NCBI GenBank assembly: GCA_030684555.1
Contig: JAUXVN010000090.1
Coordinates: 1 to 64,000 of the forward strand
Reading direction: 5' to 3'
DNA length: 64,000 nucleotides
From: Ignavibacteria bacterium
GTDB lineage: Bacteria; Bacteroidota; Ignavibacteria; Ignavibacteriales; Ignavibacteriaceae
Shown one piece after another: positions 44,325 through 53,374 of this stretch. The notes under the pieces are model-generated. The model was not told the DNA's origin and ran no database searches. It was given only the letters and a program-made list of their open reading frames with translations. Position 1 is the first letter of the stretch; each line of letters starts with the position of its first letter. The translations under genes were made by a program, and so were the position numbers.

Positions 44325-44779
44325 TGAACAGTGAACTACGCGAACTATATCAACAAGTAATTTTAGATCACAATAAAAGTCCCCGCAACTATAAAAAACT
44401 TGATGCGGCTACACATGCATCCGAGGGGAGAAATCCTCTATGTGGAGATCATCTTCATCTCTATCTAATTCTTAAAGATGGAGTAGTTGAAGATATTTCT
44501 TTTGAAGGAAACGGATGTGCAATTTCAAAATCTTCTGCATCATTAATGACTTCAATGGTTAAGGGAAAAAGTACAGAAGAGGCTGAAATTCTTTTTGAAA
44601 AATTCCACAATCTTGTTACGGGGAAATTGAGTGAGGATGCGGACCTTACTGATGTAGGAAAGTTAGCTGTTTTTCAAGGAGTGCGTGAATTTCCCGTCCG
44701 TGTAAAATGTGCAAGTTTAGCCTGGCACACCTTACATGCAGCTTTAAAAGATGAAAATAAAATAGTAACAACTGAATAA
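44324..44779 (+). CDS. sufU: SufU iron-sulfur scaffold/sulfur-transfer protein
   Basis: 151 residues. U-type protein with the three conserved Cys at 40 (NPLCGD, with Asp42), 65 (GNGCAISKSSASLM) and 129 (RVKCASLAWHTL). The ~20-residue insertion around 75-100 (KGKSTEEAEILFEKFHNLVTG) distinguishes SufU from IscU; SufU is a zinc-dependent sulfur acceptor for SufS. Starts one base into the sufS stop region. Confidence 0.93.
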   Translation: MNSELRELYQQVILDHNKSPRNYKKLDAATHASEGRNPLCGDHLHLYLILKDGVVEDISFEGNGCAISKSSASLMTSMVKGKSTEEAEILFEKFHNLVTGKLSEDADLTDVGKLAVFQGVREFPVRVKCASLAWHTLHAALKDENKIVTTE

Positions 44780-44781
44780 TT

Positions 44782-45102
44782 ATGATTGAACAAACAATAA
44801 AAGAACTTAACGAAAAAGCTATTCGAGTTTTAAAAACTTGTTATGACCCGGAAATTCCCGTAGATATTTGGGAACTCGGATTAATTTATGAACTTCAATT
44901 TGATCTCGAAAAAAACTTGCGTGCACTGATGACTTTAACCTCTCCGATGTGCCCCGTAGCAGGAACTCTTCCGGGAGAAGTTGAAAATAAACTTCGTTCA
45001 ATTGAAGGAATAAAAAGTGTAAAAGTTGAATTAGTTTGGAATCCCCCCTGGAGCAAAGATATGATGAGTGAAGTTGCTCAGGTGGAACTTGGATTTTTAT
45101 AA
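44782..45102 (+). CDS. MIP18/DUF59 family Fe-S assembly protein (SufT-like)
   Basis: 106 residues of the MIP18-type fold: CYDPEIPVDIWELGLIYEL, then LTSPMCPVAGTLPGEVENKL carrying the conserved Cys57 region, and VELVWNPPWSKDMMSEVAQ at the end. The family works in cluster maturation or delivery, and the gene lies inside the suf operon, 2 bases after sufU. Confidence 0.9.
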   Translation: MIEQTIKELNEKAIRVLKTCYDPEIPVDIWELGLIYELQFDLEKNLRALMTLTSPMCPVAGTLPGEVENKLRSIEGIKSVKVELVWNPPWSKDMMSEVAQVELGFL

Positions 45103-45143
45103 AAAAATATTTAATTAACAAAACAAAAATAAGAGGACAAAAA

Positions 45144-45674
45144 ATGTTTACTATGAGTCGCCCCCCCATGTATGATGTCGAGGCAGTTCAACCAATGCGG
45201 GATGAATTAGTTGCAGTAGGATGCGAAGAATTAAGAACTGCTGAACAAGTTGAGAAAACGCTAAATGTAAAAGATGATAAAACTATTTTAGTTGTAATTA
45301 ATTCAGTTTGCGGATGTGCAGCAGGCGGTGCGCGTCCGGGAGTTTCATTGGCGCTACAGAATAATATTATTCCTGACAAACTTACAACAGTATTTGCAGG
45401 ACAGGATAGAGATGCTGTTGAAAAAGTAAGAAGTATGGTTAAGAATTTTCCTCCTTCATCACCAAGTATCGCATTATTTAGAAATGGTGAGCTCCTTAGT
45501 TTTGTACCGCGTTTGGAAATTGAAGGATATACATATCTTGAAATAGCGGATAAGTTGATTACCATTTTCAATCAGTATTGCAGCGCTCAGGGTCCATCAA
45601 TTACACCTGAACAATATGCCCAGGTTGAACATGCAAAATCATGCGGATCAAAAATTCCGCTATTTAAGAATTAA
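45144..45674 (+). CDS. Bacilliredoxin (BrxA/BrxB, YphP/YqiW family)
   Basis: 176 residues (usual ~145, so a C-terminal extension of about 30). The CGC active site is at 56-58 (VINSVCGCAAGGARPG), with RPPMYDVEAVQPMRDELVAV at the N-terminus. Family members remove bacillithiol from oxidised proteins in Firmicutes and also occur in Bacteroidota. Its place inside the suf operon suggests a redox role tied to Fe-S assembly. The extension ends with Cys171 (HAKSCGSKIP). ATG at 45144 with GAGGA 6 bases upstream. Confidence 0.9.
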   Translation: MFTMSRPPMYDVEAVQPMRDELVAVGCEELRTAEQVEKTLNVKDDKTILVVINSVCGCAAGGARPGVSLALQNNIIPDKLTTVFAGQDRDAVEKVRSMVKNFPPSSPSIALFRNGELLSFVPRLEIEGYTYLEIADKLITIFNQYCSAQGPSITPEQYAQVEHAKSCGSKIPLFKN

Positions 45675-45707
45675 TATTTATTAAGAATTGAAATAATTAA
45701 AAATGTT

Positions 45708-46184
45708 ATGAAATTTAGTGCACAGGAAGAATATGGATTACGTTGTTTATTAAGGATTGCCCAAAGTAATTCTCCAAACGGTTTAACTATTCCGGAAATA
45801 GCAAATTCCGAAAAAATAACTCAATCAAATGCCGCAAAAATTTTAAGGATTTTGCGCATTGGTGGATTTATTGATAGCTCGCGCGGACAATCCGGCGGTT
45901 ATAAACTAACCCGCACTCCCGAACAAATTATAGTTGCAGATGTATTGGCACAATTGGGAGGAAGATTATTTGAATCTTCCTTCTGCAATGATCATGCGGG
46001 TATGGAGCTTATCTGTACAAATAGCATCGACTGCTCTATTCGTTCTTTATGGCGGGCAGTACAGTCTGTTGTAGATGGTGTTTTGAATAAAACTACATTG
46101 AAAGATTTAATCGGGAATGAAAATCAAGCCACAATACTTCTAAACAATTTTGTCGAAGAAACGCTCGAACTTAAGCAGAGTTGA
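45708..46184 (+). CDS. Rrf2 family Fe-S cluster-sensing transcription regulator
   Basis: 158 residues. An Rrf2-type winged helix (KFSAQEEYGLRCLLRIAQ; ITQSNAAKILRILRIGGFID; SRGQSGGYKL) with three Cys at 93, 103 and 109 (SFCNDHAG, ICTNS, DCSIRSLW), suited to hold a Fe-S cluster like IscR/SufR. Being the last gene of the suf block, it is a likely autoregulator of the operon. The C-terminal effector half differs from IscR in spacing. Confidence 0.9.
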   Translation: MKFSAQEEYGLRCLLRIAQSNSPNGLTIPEIANSEKITQSNAAKILRILRIGGFIDSSRGQSGGYKLTRTPEQIIVADVLAQLGGRLFESSFCNDHAGMELICTNSIDCSIRSLWRAVQSVVDGVLNKTTLKDLIGNENQATILLNNFVEETLELKQS

Positions 46185-46216
46185 ACTTTTTCACTTTAAT
46201 AAAATAATTATTTCAA

Positions 46217-47158
46217 CTATTTCGGTTTGTGCTGATAACAATAACCGTCCTCTGTAGTTGCACGTCTGGTACATCGTGTTCCTTTTTTGGTTATAGCTTT
46301 ACACTGATTAGGATCACCGTTTGAATCACTCTCAGAAATGGTTCTATCAGTTGGTATTTGTTGTGACTCTTTATTCCTATTAGTTTTTTCTTCTTTAAAA
46401 GTCCATGAAGCATGGTTTATCTGTGACTCAAGTTTATCTTCTATGCTATCAGGTAAGAATGGGAAAAAGTCCAATCCGGTTAGAATTTCTATTGAATCTA
46501 CCGTAACAGCAAAACTTGCAATAATTGCATTTGTGGATTTATTCGGAAATAAGAATCCTATCATCTTTTCCTTCTGAAATAAATTATTCAGAATTACTTT
46601 GTAAAAATAATTTGGAACCGATATAGCTGAATCAGTACCAATTTTTTTCAAGGAATCTTCTAAAACTCCACCGACAATAATTATAAGAGAATCATTTTCA
46701 ACCGCCCAAACACGAACTCTATCTTCAAGTCTTTTCCACGTATTTCTATTGAACGAGGGAATCTGCGGACTGATATTACTCATTAAAAATGATTCTTGCA
46801 TTGCAATTTCTGAATGCTTCATATCTCCTGCAGGGCAAAGATGTCCCCTATCGTAACCGCTATACTTATAATCATCGGGGTGAGCTGAACTCGTCGATAC
46901 GCTATCATCACGCTTAAAACGATTAGTCCGGCTAACATAACCGCTATCAATCATTGCTTTTGTTAGTTTGTAAGCTACCCACTCAGCTTGCTCATGTTCT
47001 TCAACATAGGAAAGGCTTATTTCAGAATGATGAATTATTTCACCGCGGCTATTACCAGGAAGATAAAATCTCTCTTGAGAATTCCCAATAGATGTTAAAA
47101 TAAAGATTAAAAACAATAATGTTTTGGTGATAGAAAAATTTCTCATTAGACTAATCAT
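46217..47158 (-). CDS. Secreted DNA/RNA non-specific endonuclease with C-terminal zinc-finger-like tail
   Basis: 313 residues (309 if the ATG at 47146 is used, which gives a cleaner signal peptide RNFSITKTLLFLIFILTSIG). The nuclease core has the DRGH motif (103-106, YDRGHLCPAGDM) with the catalytic His106 and the LMSNISPQIPSFNRNTWKRL segment holding the metal-binding Asn. The last ~30 residues read CKAITKKGTRCTRRA then DGYCYQHK, a Cys-Cys-Cys-His arrangement typical of short zinc-binding tails that can attach to nucleic acid. The gene start overlaps the stop of the upstream histidine kinase by 8 bases. Exported and probably periplasmic or extracellular. Confidence 0.88.
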   Translation of the reverse strand: MISLMRNFSITKTLLFLIFILTSIGNSQERFYLPGNSRGEIIHHSEISLSYVEEHEQAEWVAYKLTKAMIDSGYVSRTNRFKRDDSVSTSSAHPDDYKYSGYDRGHLCPAGDMKHSEIAMQESFLMSNISPQIPSFNRNTWKRLEDRVRVWAVENDSLIIIVGGVLEDSLKKIGTDSAISVPNYFYKVILNNLFQKEKMIGFLFPNKSTNAIIASFAVTVDSIEILTGLDFFPFLPDSIEDKLESQINHASWTFKEEKTNRNKESQQIPTDRTISESDSNGDPNQCKAITKKGTRCTRRATTEDGYCYQHKPK

Positions 47159-49319
47159 TCTTTATTAATGGAAGTGTAAATTTAAATTCTGTTCCTTTTC
47201 CAGGTTCTGTTTTAACCGATATAAAACCACCGTTTAGCTCAACCATTTCCTGGCAAATAGTTAAACCGAGTCCTGTTCCTTTTTCTTCTTCAGTACCGTA
47301 GGTAGAGTGTTTGGCGGTTATATCGAATATTTTATTTGTTTCCTCTTCCGTCATACCAACACCATTATCTAAAACCGAAATTTCTACAAAATTATTTTTT
47401 TCAATTGCTGTAAGAGTGACCGTTCCACCTTTGTTTGTGAACTTGATTCCGTTAGAAATTAAATTATTCAAAATTGAGTGAACCATATTTTCATCTGCAA
47501 AAGCTGTTATATCTAAGGGGATGTTATTATAAACTTTAATTTGCTTGTTTGCAGCAATGTACTCGTGAAGATTAATTGACATTTCAGCCACTCTTTTTAA
47601 AGCAATACTTTCAGGTGTAAATGGAATAGTCCCTTTTTGAATTTGCGCCCATGTTAACAAATTTTGGATAAGCATAAAAATATTTTTTATATTCTTCCCT
47701 ATCAAATTAAGCTGTTCACGTTTTAACTCGTCAGGGATATCGTCATACTCATCATTTAAATAATCTATCAATCCCCGCAATCCAAGAAAAGGACTTCTTA
47801 AATCATGTGCAATGATTGAAAAGAATTTATCTTTTGTAATATTAGCTTCTTCTAATTTTGCAGCCGTAATAGTTATCTCGTTATTTTTTTCCTGAACCGA
47901 TTGTTTTAATCTTCTCTCAATCTGCAACCTATAGAAAAGAAATATCATTGAAGCAATCAGCACCAGTGTAGTGCCAATCAATACTAAGGTGCTTCGTTCT
48001 TGTGTAGCCAATTCGAACTCGTGTAAATCTTTTTCTTTTTTTAGAAGATCAATTTCCTTCTGTTTATTGACTGATTCATAAATAATTTGAAGTTCAGAAA
48101 TCTTTTCACGGTTTTTTTGACTCATTATTGAATCTTTAACTTCGGTATATTTTTCGAAGAAGTATAATGCTTCCGCTAAGCGTCCATCCGATTTATTAAA
48201 CTCTGAAAGCAGAAAATAACTTTTTCTCTTAAGTTCACGTAAGTTTTGTTTCCCGGAGATCATAATGCTTTGATTTAATAATAAATAAGCCGAATCCTTC
48301 TTTCCTATTGATTTATAAACCTCAGCAAGACTTAACAAACTCTCAGAAATACCAAAATAATCAAATAATTTTGCTCTTAACTCTAATGCTTTCCTAAAAT
48401 TCACAATCGCAGCGGAATGACGATTCAGTTTGAAGTAAATGTTTCCGAGATCGTTGTAAGAATAGCCCAATCCGGTTATATCATTTGCCTCTTCTTTTAT
48501 TTTAATTGATTGAATTTGATAATCCTCAGCTTCTTTGTAGTTGCCGATTAAAAAATGCGCATTACTAAGATTATTTAATGCCCTGCCTAAAGTATATTTA
48601 TCTTTAATTAAAATCGATATTTCATGCGCACGAATTGAATATTGTAATGCTTCACGGCTGTCACCCAGTTCAAAATAAATTCTTGCAATGTTATTTAAAG
48701 TAATTGCTATTTCACTTTTATCTCCTAACTCCTCCTTAATGCTAAGCGATTTAATAAAATATTCGAGAGCATCAGCGTAATCTCCTCTTTTCCAATAAAT
48801 AAGTCCGATGTAGTTTGAAGTTTTTCCAAGCAATTGTTTGTTATTAATTTTATGAAGAATTTTTTGAGCTTCAAAGTAGTTGCGAAATGCTTCGTTATAA
48901 TTTCCCTTTCGCCAAAAGATTAGTCCAAGATTTGTTAAAGAATTTACAACGATATTACTATCATTTAGATTTTCACCAATAGCCAGACTTTTATTGAAAA
49001 ACAGTTTTGCGGAATCAAGTGTGTTAGTTAGATAGTAACAGAAGCCCCTAATTATAAGGGCTTCAGCATATTCTTTTTTAAAATTCATCTTTTCAGCTTC
49101 AATTATTCCTTGTTCGGAAAATCGAATAGCCTTATCAAGTGAATTTTTTTGATAGTACTCAGATAAAGTGATTAATGCCTTAATTTTTTCTTTGCCTGAT
49201 AATGTTTCAATTTGCCCTTCGAGTGCTTCAATTTTCTGTTGAGAATAAATATCTTCTCCAATAAAAAAAACAACAAACAGAAACAATACTGATAATAATG
49301 TGCTTATCTTTCTCATCAT
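47151..49319 (-). CDS. TPR-repeat sensor histidine kinase
   Basis: 722 residues. Signal peptide (TLLSVLFLFVVFFIGED), about ten TPR units (30-400) in the periplasm, one membrane helix (443-462, STLVLIGTTLVLIASMIFLF), a coiled coil, then HisKA with His505 (FFSIIAHDLRSPFLG) and an HATPase domain (NLISNGIKF, DNGVGM, GTGLGLTICQEMV). No receiver or LytTR partner is adjacent, so it is an orphan kinase. It is followed by an overlapping secreted nuclease gene. Confidence 0.92.
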   Translation of the reverse strand: MMRKISTLLSVLFLFVVFFIGEDIYSQQKIEALEGQIETLSGKEKIKALITLSEYYQKNSLDKAIRFSEQGIIEAEKMNFKKEYAEALIIRGFCYYLTNTLDSAKLFFNKSLAIGENLNDSNIVVNSLTNLGLIFWRKGNYNEAFRNYFEAQKILHKINNKQLLGKTSNYIGLIYWKRGDYADALEYFIKSLSIKEELGDKSEIAITLNNIARIYFELGDSREALQYSIRAHEISILIKDKYTLGRALNNLSNAHFLIGNYKEAEDYQIQSIKIKEEANDITGLGYSYNDLGNIYFKLNRHSAAIVNFRKALELRAKLFDYFGISESLLSLAEVYKSIGKKDSAYLLLNQSIMISGKQNLRELKRKSYFLLSEFNKSDGRLAEALYFFEKYTEVKDSIMSQKNREKISELQIIYESVNKQKEIDLLKKEKDLHEFELATQERSTLVLIGTTLVLIASMIFLFYRLQIERRLKQSVQEKNNEITITAAKLEEANITKDKFFSIIAHDLRSPFLGLRGLIDYLNDEYDDIPDELKREQLNLIGKNIKNIFMLIQNLLTWAQIQKGTIPFTPESIALKRVAEMSINLHEYIAANKQIKVYNNIPLDITAFADENMVHSILNNLISNGIKFTNKGGTVTLTAIEKNNFVEISVLDNGVGMTEEETNKIFDITAKHSTYGTEEEKGTGLGLTICQEMVELNGGFISVKTEPGKGTEFKFTLPLIKND

Positions 49320-49326
49320 TACTAAG

Positions 49327-50574
49327 TTATATCAAATGCGTGAGTAAACCATCTCGAAGTTTTGGTTCGAACCATGTCGATTTAGGCGGCATAATTTCAC
49401 CGGCGTCAGAAATATTCATAAGATCATCAACTGAAACAGGAAAAAGTGAAAATGCGACTGCAAACTTTCCACTATCCACAAGACGCTCAAGTTCTGCTGT
49501 TCCCCTTATTCCACCTACAAAATCGATTCTTTTGTTTGTTCTTGGGTCATCTATTGCCAGGATAGGATTTAATAAAAAGTTTTGGAGAATACTAACATCC
49601 AATTTGTCAGAAACGGAATTAGATAAACTATTACTTGCGATTACAGAATCTCTCGCAGTTAGTTTATACCATAAACCATCTAAGTACATTCCGAATTTAT
49701 TTTTATTTTTCGGTTCTTTTTCATCACTAATTTCAACGGAAAACTTTTCCGAAATTTCGTTTAGAAAATCTTCTTTGTTCTTTTCGTTTAAATCCTTAAC
49801 AACGCGGTAATACGGTAGTATTTTCAACTGTTCGGCAGGAAACAATACCGCAATAAAATAATTATACTCTTCATTTCCGTTATGTGAAGAATTACCGGCT
49901 TTCTTAACTCCTCTTGCACGAGATGCACTTGCCGCACGATGATGTCCATCAGCAATATATAAGTTTTTTGAAACTGCTATGTTTTCGATAATATCATTGT
50001 TGAAGTTTGACGGTAAAATCCAAACAGAATGTTGAATACCGTCGGATGAGGTGAAATCATAAATTGGATTTTCCTTACTTAAAACGGAATCAACAACTTT
50101 ATTAACTGCTTCAATACCTTTATATGTTAGGAATACAACTCCGGTTTGAGCTTCGGTAGTAACAATATGATTTGTTCGGTCATCTTCTTTTTCTTTACGT
50201 GTTTTTTCATGTTTTAAGATTACATTATTGTCGTAATCATCAACAGCGAAAGTAGCGGTAATACCTACTTGCGCTCTACCATCCATTCTCAATCGATATA
50301 AATAAAATGAAGGAGTTTCATCTTCAATTAATGGAGCTTCTGATTTTATTTTAACAAGATTATCTTTTGCCTGTTTATATATTTTTTCATCGTAAGGGTT
50401 TTGATCATCAGGAAAATCAATTTCTGAACGGGTGATTCTTAAAAAACTGTAAGGGAAATCTTTTGCATATTCGCGGGCTTCGGAAGTATTAACTACATCA
50501 TATGGAACGCTTGCAACCTTAGATGCTGACTGTGGATGAGGTCTTAATGCTCTAAATGGTCTTATAATAGCCAT
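49327..50574 (-). CDS. DUF1015 family protein
   Basis: 415 residues from the ATG at 50574 (MAIIRPFRALRPHPQSASKV; GGAG 6 bases upstream). An earlier in-frame TTG at 50592 is less likely. Typical segments: VASVPYDVVNTSEAREYAK, FYLYRLRMDGRAQVGITATF, YIADGHHRAASASRARG. The family has a ParB/sulfiredoxin-like kinase-type fold in some members as I recall, but no function is assigned here. The next gene on this strand is the TPR kinase, 7 bases downstream, so they may be one transcript. Confidence 0.88.
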   Translation of the reverse strand: MAIIRPFRALRPHPQSASKVASVPYDVVNTSEAREYAKDFPYSFLRITRSEIDFPDDQNPYDEKIYKQAKDNLVKIKSEAPLIEDETPSFYLYRLRMDGRAQVGITATFAVDDYDNNVILKHEKTRKEKEDDRTNHIVTTEAQTGVVFLTYKGIEAVNKVVDSVLSKENPIYDFTSSDGIQHSVWILPSNFNNDIIENIAVSKNLYIADGHHRAASASRARGVKKAGNSSHNGNEEYNYFIAVLFPAEQLKILPYYRVVKDLNEKNKEDFLNEISEKFSVEISDEKEPKNKNKFGMYLDGLWYKLTARDSVIASNSLSNSVSDKLDVSILQNFLLNPILAIDDPRTNKRIDFVGGIRGTAELERLVDSGKFAVAFSLFPVSVDDLMNISDAGEIMPPKSTWFEPKLRDGLLTHLI

Positions 50575-50779
50575 AAATTCTCCATTTTTCAATTTTAATA
50601 ATTTGTTGAATTAAAATTCGGGAAATTCAATACAAAAGTCCATCTAATAAAACTATACCGGTGTTTTTACATAGCAGTATTATAGTTTTTTGACTTGCAA
50701 TAATTGCCTGTAGAGTTTAAAATGTAAATGAAAATTCTTTCTACAAATCTAACTGTGTTACTAATAAAACGGAGGTCAT

Positions 50780-51373
50780 ATGATTCGCAAAATTGCGTTT
50801 GTTCTATTATTTGCTCTTTTGATATTGCCAATAAATAATTTGTCGGCTTTTAATCCTAATCCTGATGAGTTAAAAAAGGCAGAAAATTTTACTCTCACGG
50901 ATTATAACGGCAAAGGGCATTCTCTTTCCGATTACAAAAACTCGAAGGCTATTGTTGTAATGTTCATTGCAACTCAATGTCCGGTTTCTAATGATTACAA
51001 TACACGCATGGCAAAAATTTATGAAGATTATAAATCGAAGGATATAGCTTTTATCGGAATAAACTCTAACAAGCAAGAGAGTGTTGATGAAATTAAAAAA
51101 CATTCTACTGATAATAAATTCGGTTTCCCTGTATTAAAGGATAATGATAACATTATCGCCAATAAATATGAGGCTAAAGTTACCCCGGAAGTTTTTGTAT
51201 TAAATGGAAAGTTTGAAATATTGTATCATGGAAGAATTGATGACAGCAGAAAAGTAGCTGAAATTGAAGTCCACGATTTACGGAGTACTCTTGATGAAAT
51301 TTTAGCCAGTAAAAAAGTCAGTAATCCAAAAACAAAAGCATTCGGATGTTCAATCAAAAGAGTTTCTAAATGA
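50780..51373 (+). CDS. Redoxin/thioredoxin-fold family secreted protein
   Basis: 197 residues. Signal peptide (FVLLFALLILPINNLSAF), then an AhpC/TSA-like domain with FIATQCPVSNDYNTRMAKIY, where the first Cys is the peroxidatic or thiol position and the second position is Ser. The DNIIANKYEAKVTPEVFVLN segment holds the cis-Pro, and ILYHGRIDD is typical of this subfamily. Ends SIKRVSK after Cys191. The following gene overlaps it (ATGA at 51370). Exported redox protein of unknown partner. Confidence 0.88.
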   Translation: MIRKIAFVLLFALLILPINNLSAFNPNPDELKKAENFTLTDYNGKGHSLSDYKNSKAIVVMFIATQCPVSNDYNTRMAKIYEDYKSKDIAFIGINSNKQESVDEIKKHSTDNKFGFPVLKDNDNIIANKYEAKVTPEVFVLNGKFEILYHGRIDDSRKVAEIEVHDLRSTLDEILASKKVSNPKTKAFGCSIKRVSK

Positions 51374-51882
51374 AACCGTTTTTTGTGATTCTTTTATTTT
51401 CATTTCTAATTCTGATTGGATGCAAAGGTGAGGAACCCCTGAACGACTCAATTATTATCGAAGTTAAAACAGCCGGTGAGAAAGAACTTTCCGATTTGAT
51501 AAATAATAGAAATGGGAAATATCTCTTCTTAAATATCTGGGCGACCTGGTGTTTGCCTTGTGTTGAAGAGTTTCCGGATATTGTTAAGTTATCGGTGAAT
51601 TATAAATCAGATAAAATTGATTTTGCTTCATTAAGCATCGATTATATTGAAGATAAAGAAAATAAAGTAATCCCTTTTCTTACAAAAATGAATACAACCT
51701 TTTCACATTTCATAAACGGCTTTAAAAAAGATGAAGCACTAATTAATTTCATCAATAAAGAATGGAGCGGTGCTGTTCCGTTGACTGTAATTTATGACTC
51801 GTCAGGAAAACAAGTTGCCATGCTTGAAGGAGCACATACTTACGATGAATTTGCTGATAAGTTAAATACTCTAATTAAATAA
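51370..51882 (+). CDS. TlpA-like thioredoxin lipoprotein
   Basis: 170 residues. A lipobox (LILIGC, Cys18) marks it as a lipoprotein, followed by a TlpA/ResA-type thioredoxin domain with active site WATWCLPCVEEFPDIV (CLPC). Probably a periplasm-facing disulfide reductase. Overlaps the previous redoxin gene by four bases, so the two are co-translated and may form a relay pair. Confidence 0.9.
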   Translation: MKPFFVILLFSFLILIGCKGEEPLNDSIIIEVKTAGEKELSDLINNRNGKYLFLNIWATWCLPCVEEFPDIVKLSVNYKSDKIDFASLSIDYIEDKENKVIPFLTKMNTTFSHFINGFKKDEALINFINKEWSGAVPLTVIYDSSGKQVAMLEGAHTYDEFADKLNTLIK

Positions 51883-51889
51883 ATCATTC

Positions 51890-51921
51890 AGCCTCATCAA
51901 ATTATAACAGTTGATGAGGCT
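51890..51921 (+). terminator. Hairpin after the redoxin/TlpA pair
   Basis: AGCCTCATCAA (51890-51900) and TTGATGAGGCT (51911-51921) form a perfect 11-bp stem with a 10-base loop. No T run follows directly (CTAATCTC), so it is a terminator candidate of lower certainty. Confidence 0.55.
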
Positions 51922-52002
51922 CTAATCTCAATTCATGATTACCCTCTTCTTTTGTACTCTTATCTAAAATCAATATATTTAATCCCATTTTAATAGAGAT
52001 TT

Positions 52003-52761
52003 ATGAGAATATATAATTATTTAGAAACCCAAATTGAGAAATTCGGCGCAGCTTATTTGGTTTTGATTGATCCGGATAATCTTCCGGTAAGTAAACTTCA
52101 CGAATTCCTTTCTAAATGCGAAGAAGCTGAAGTAGATGGTTTGTTAGTCGGTGGAAGTTTATTAATTCAAGAAGAACTTTCAACTTATATTAATTCAATA
52201 AAAGAAAACTCAAAACTTCCAACAATAATTTTTCCAGGCAGCATCAATCAGATAACCCCCAATGCTGATGCACTTCTTTATATATCTTTGATAAGCGGAA
52301 GGAACCCTGAACATCTTATAGGCAAGCATGTTATTGCTGCCCCTCTAATTAAAAAATTTAATCTTGAAACAATCTCAACCGGATATATGTTAATTGAATC
52401 CGGAGTTCAAACAACTGCACAATATATCAGCGGAAGCTCTCCTATTCCGTCTAATAAACCGGGAATTGCAGTTGCTACTGCTCTCGCAGGGCAATATATG
52501 GGAATGAAATTAATCTATTTGGAAGCCGGCTCCGGAGCGCAAAATCATGTTCCGTTTGAAATGGTTAAAGCTGTTTCATCAATGATTGATATTCCCGTAA
52601 TTGTAGGTGGAGGGATTAGAGATAGTCAAACGGCTGCAAAGTTAGTTGCGAGTGGAGCAAAAATAATTGTAACAGGAAACCATTTTGAGAATCAAGACCA
52701 TTGGGAATATCTTAAACTATTTGCCGATGCCGTACATGTAAAAAAATCAATTCTGATCTAA
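52003..52761 (+). CDS. Geranylgeranylglyceryl/heptaprenylglyceryl phosphate synthase (PcrB/GGGPS family)
   Basis: 252 residues. TIM-barrel prenyltransferase that joins a polyprenyl diphosphate to sn-glycerol-1-phosphate. Typical segments: YLVLIDPDNLP, EVDGLLVGGSLL, IIFPGSINQITPNADALLYI, KLIYLEAGSGA and the phosphate loop IPVIVGGGIRD and AKIIVTGNHFE. The archaeal/Bacteroidota-type group II synthases have this length. It implies production of a G1P-type ether lipid precursor, unusual for bacteria. The prenyl chain length cannot be read. Confidence 0.92.
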   Translation: MRIYNYLETQIEKFGAAYLVLIDPDNLPVSKLHEFLSKCEEAEVDGLLVGGSLLIQEELSTYINSIKENSKLPTIIFPGSINQITPNADALLYISLISGRNPEHLIGKHVIAAPLIKKFNLETISTGYMLIESGVQTTAQYISGSSPIPSNKPGIAVATALAGQYMGMKLIYLEAGSGAQNHVPFEMVKAVSSMIDIPVIVGGGIRDSQTAAKLVASGAKIIVTGNHFENQDHWEYLKLFADAVHVKKSILI

Positions 52762-52786
52762 ACGAAAAATCTTAAAGGATAATAAA

Positions 52787-53374
52787 TTGAACATAAAAGA
52801 ATTTATAGTTGAATCATTTAATGAAAGTGCTGAAACCAAAATTAAAATGATAGAGGCTTGCTCGGAGGGAATTATTGAAGCAATTTATCTTTTAGCTTCA
52901 GCTTATAAGAATAATAAAAAACTATTACTATGCGGTAACGGCGGAAGTGCTGCTGATTGCCAACACATTGCAACTGAATTTATGATTAGATTAAGTCATC
53001 ATATCAATAGACCCGCTCTTCCGGCTATTGCTTTAACAACCGATTCATCAAACCTTACTGCCGGTGGAAATGACATCGGTTATGAAAATGTCTTTGCGAG
53101 AAATATTCAAGGATTAGGAAATGAAGGAGACGTCCTTCTTGCAATATCTACAAGTGGAAATTCTCCCAACATCATTAAAGCAGTTGATATGGCTCATGAA
53201 AAAGGATTGAAGGTTATCGGACTACTCGGTGGCAGCGGAGGGAAATTAAAACCGATGGTTGACATTCCAATTATCGTTCCGTCAGCTAATACTCAACGAA
53301 TTCAAGAGGGGCATATTACTATTGCTCACGTGATATGCGAATCTGTTGAAGTGGAATTATATGGTAACAACTAA
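52787..53374 (+). CDS. gmhA: SIS-domain phosphoheptose isomerase-like protein (GmhA)
   Basis: 195 residues with a TTG start (52787) supported by AAAGGA 7 bases upstream. SIS fold with CGNGGSAADCQHIATEFMIR, TTDSSNLTAGGNDIGYENVF, ISTSGNSPNIIKAV and GHITIAHVICESVE. Converts sedoheptulose-7-phosphate to the D-glycero-manno-heptose precursor used for LPS core or S-layer glycans. Lies 25 bases after the GGGPS-like gene and overlaps the FAD oxidoreductase start by 14 bases. Confidence 0.92.
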   Translation: MNIKEFIVESFNESAETKIKMIEACSEGIIEAIYLLASAYKNNKKLLLCGNGGSAADCQHIATEFMIRLSHHINRPALPAIALTTDSSNLTAGGNDIGYENVFARNIQGLGNEGDVLLAISTSGNSPNIIKAVDMAHEKGLKVIGLLGGSGGKLKPMVDIPIIVPSANTQRIQEGHITIAHVICESVEVELYGNN

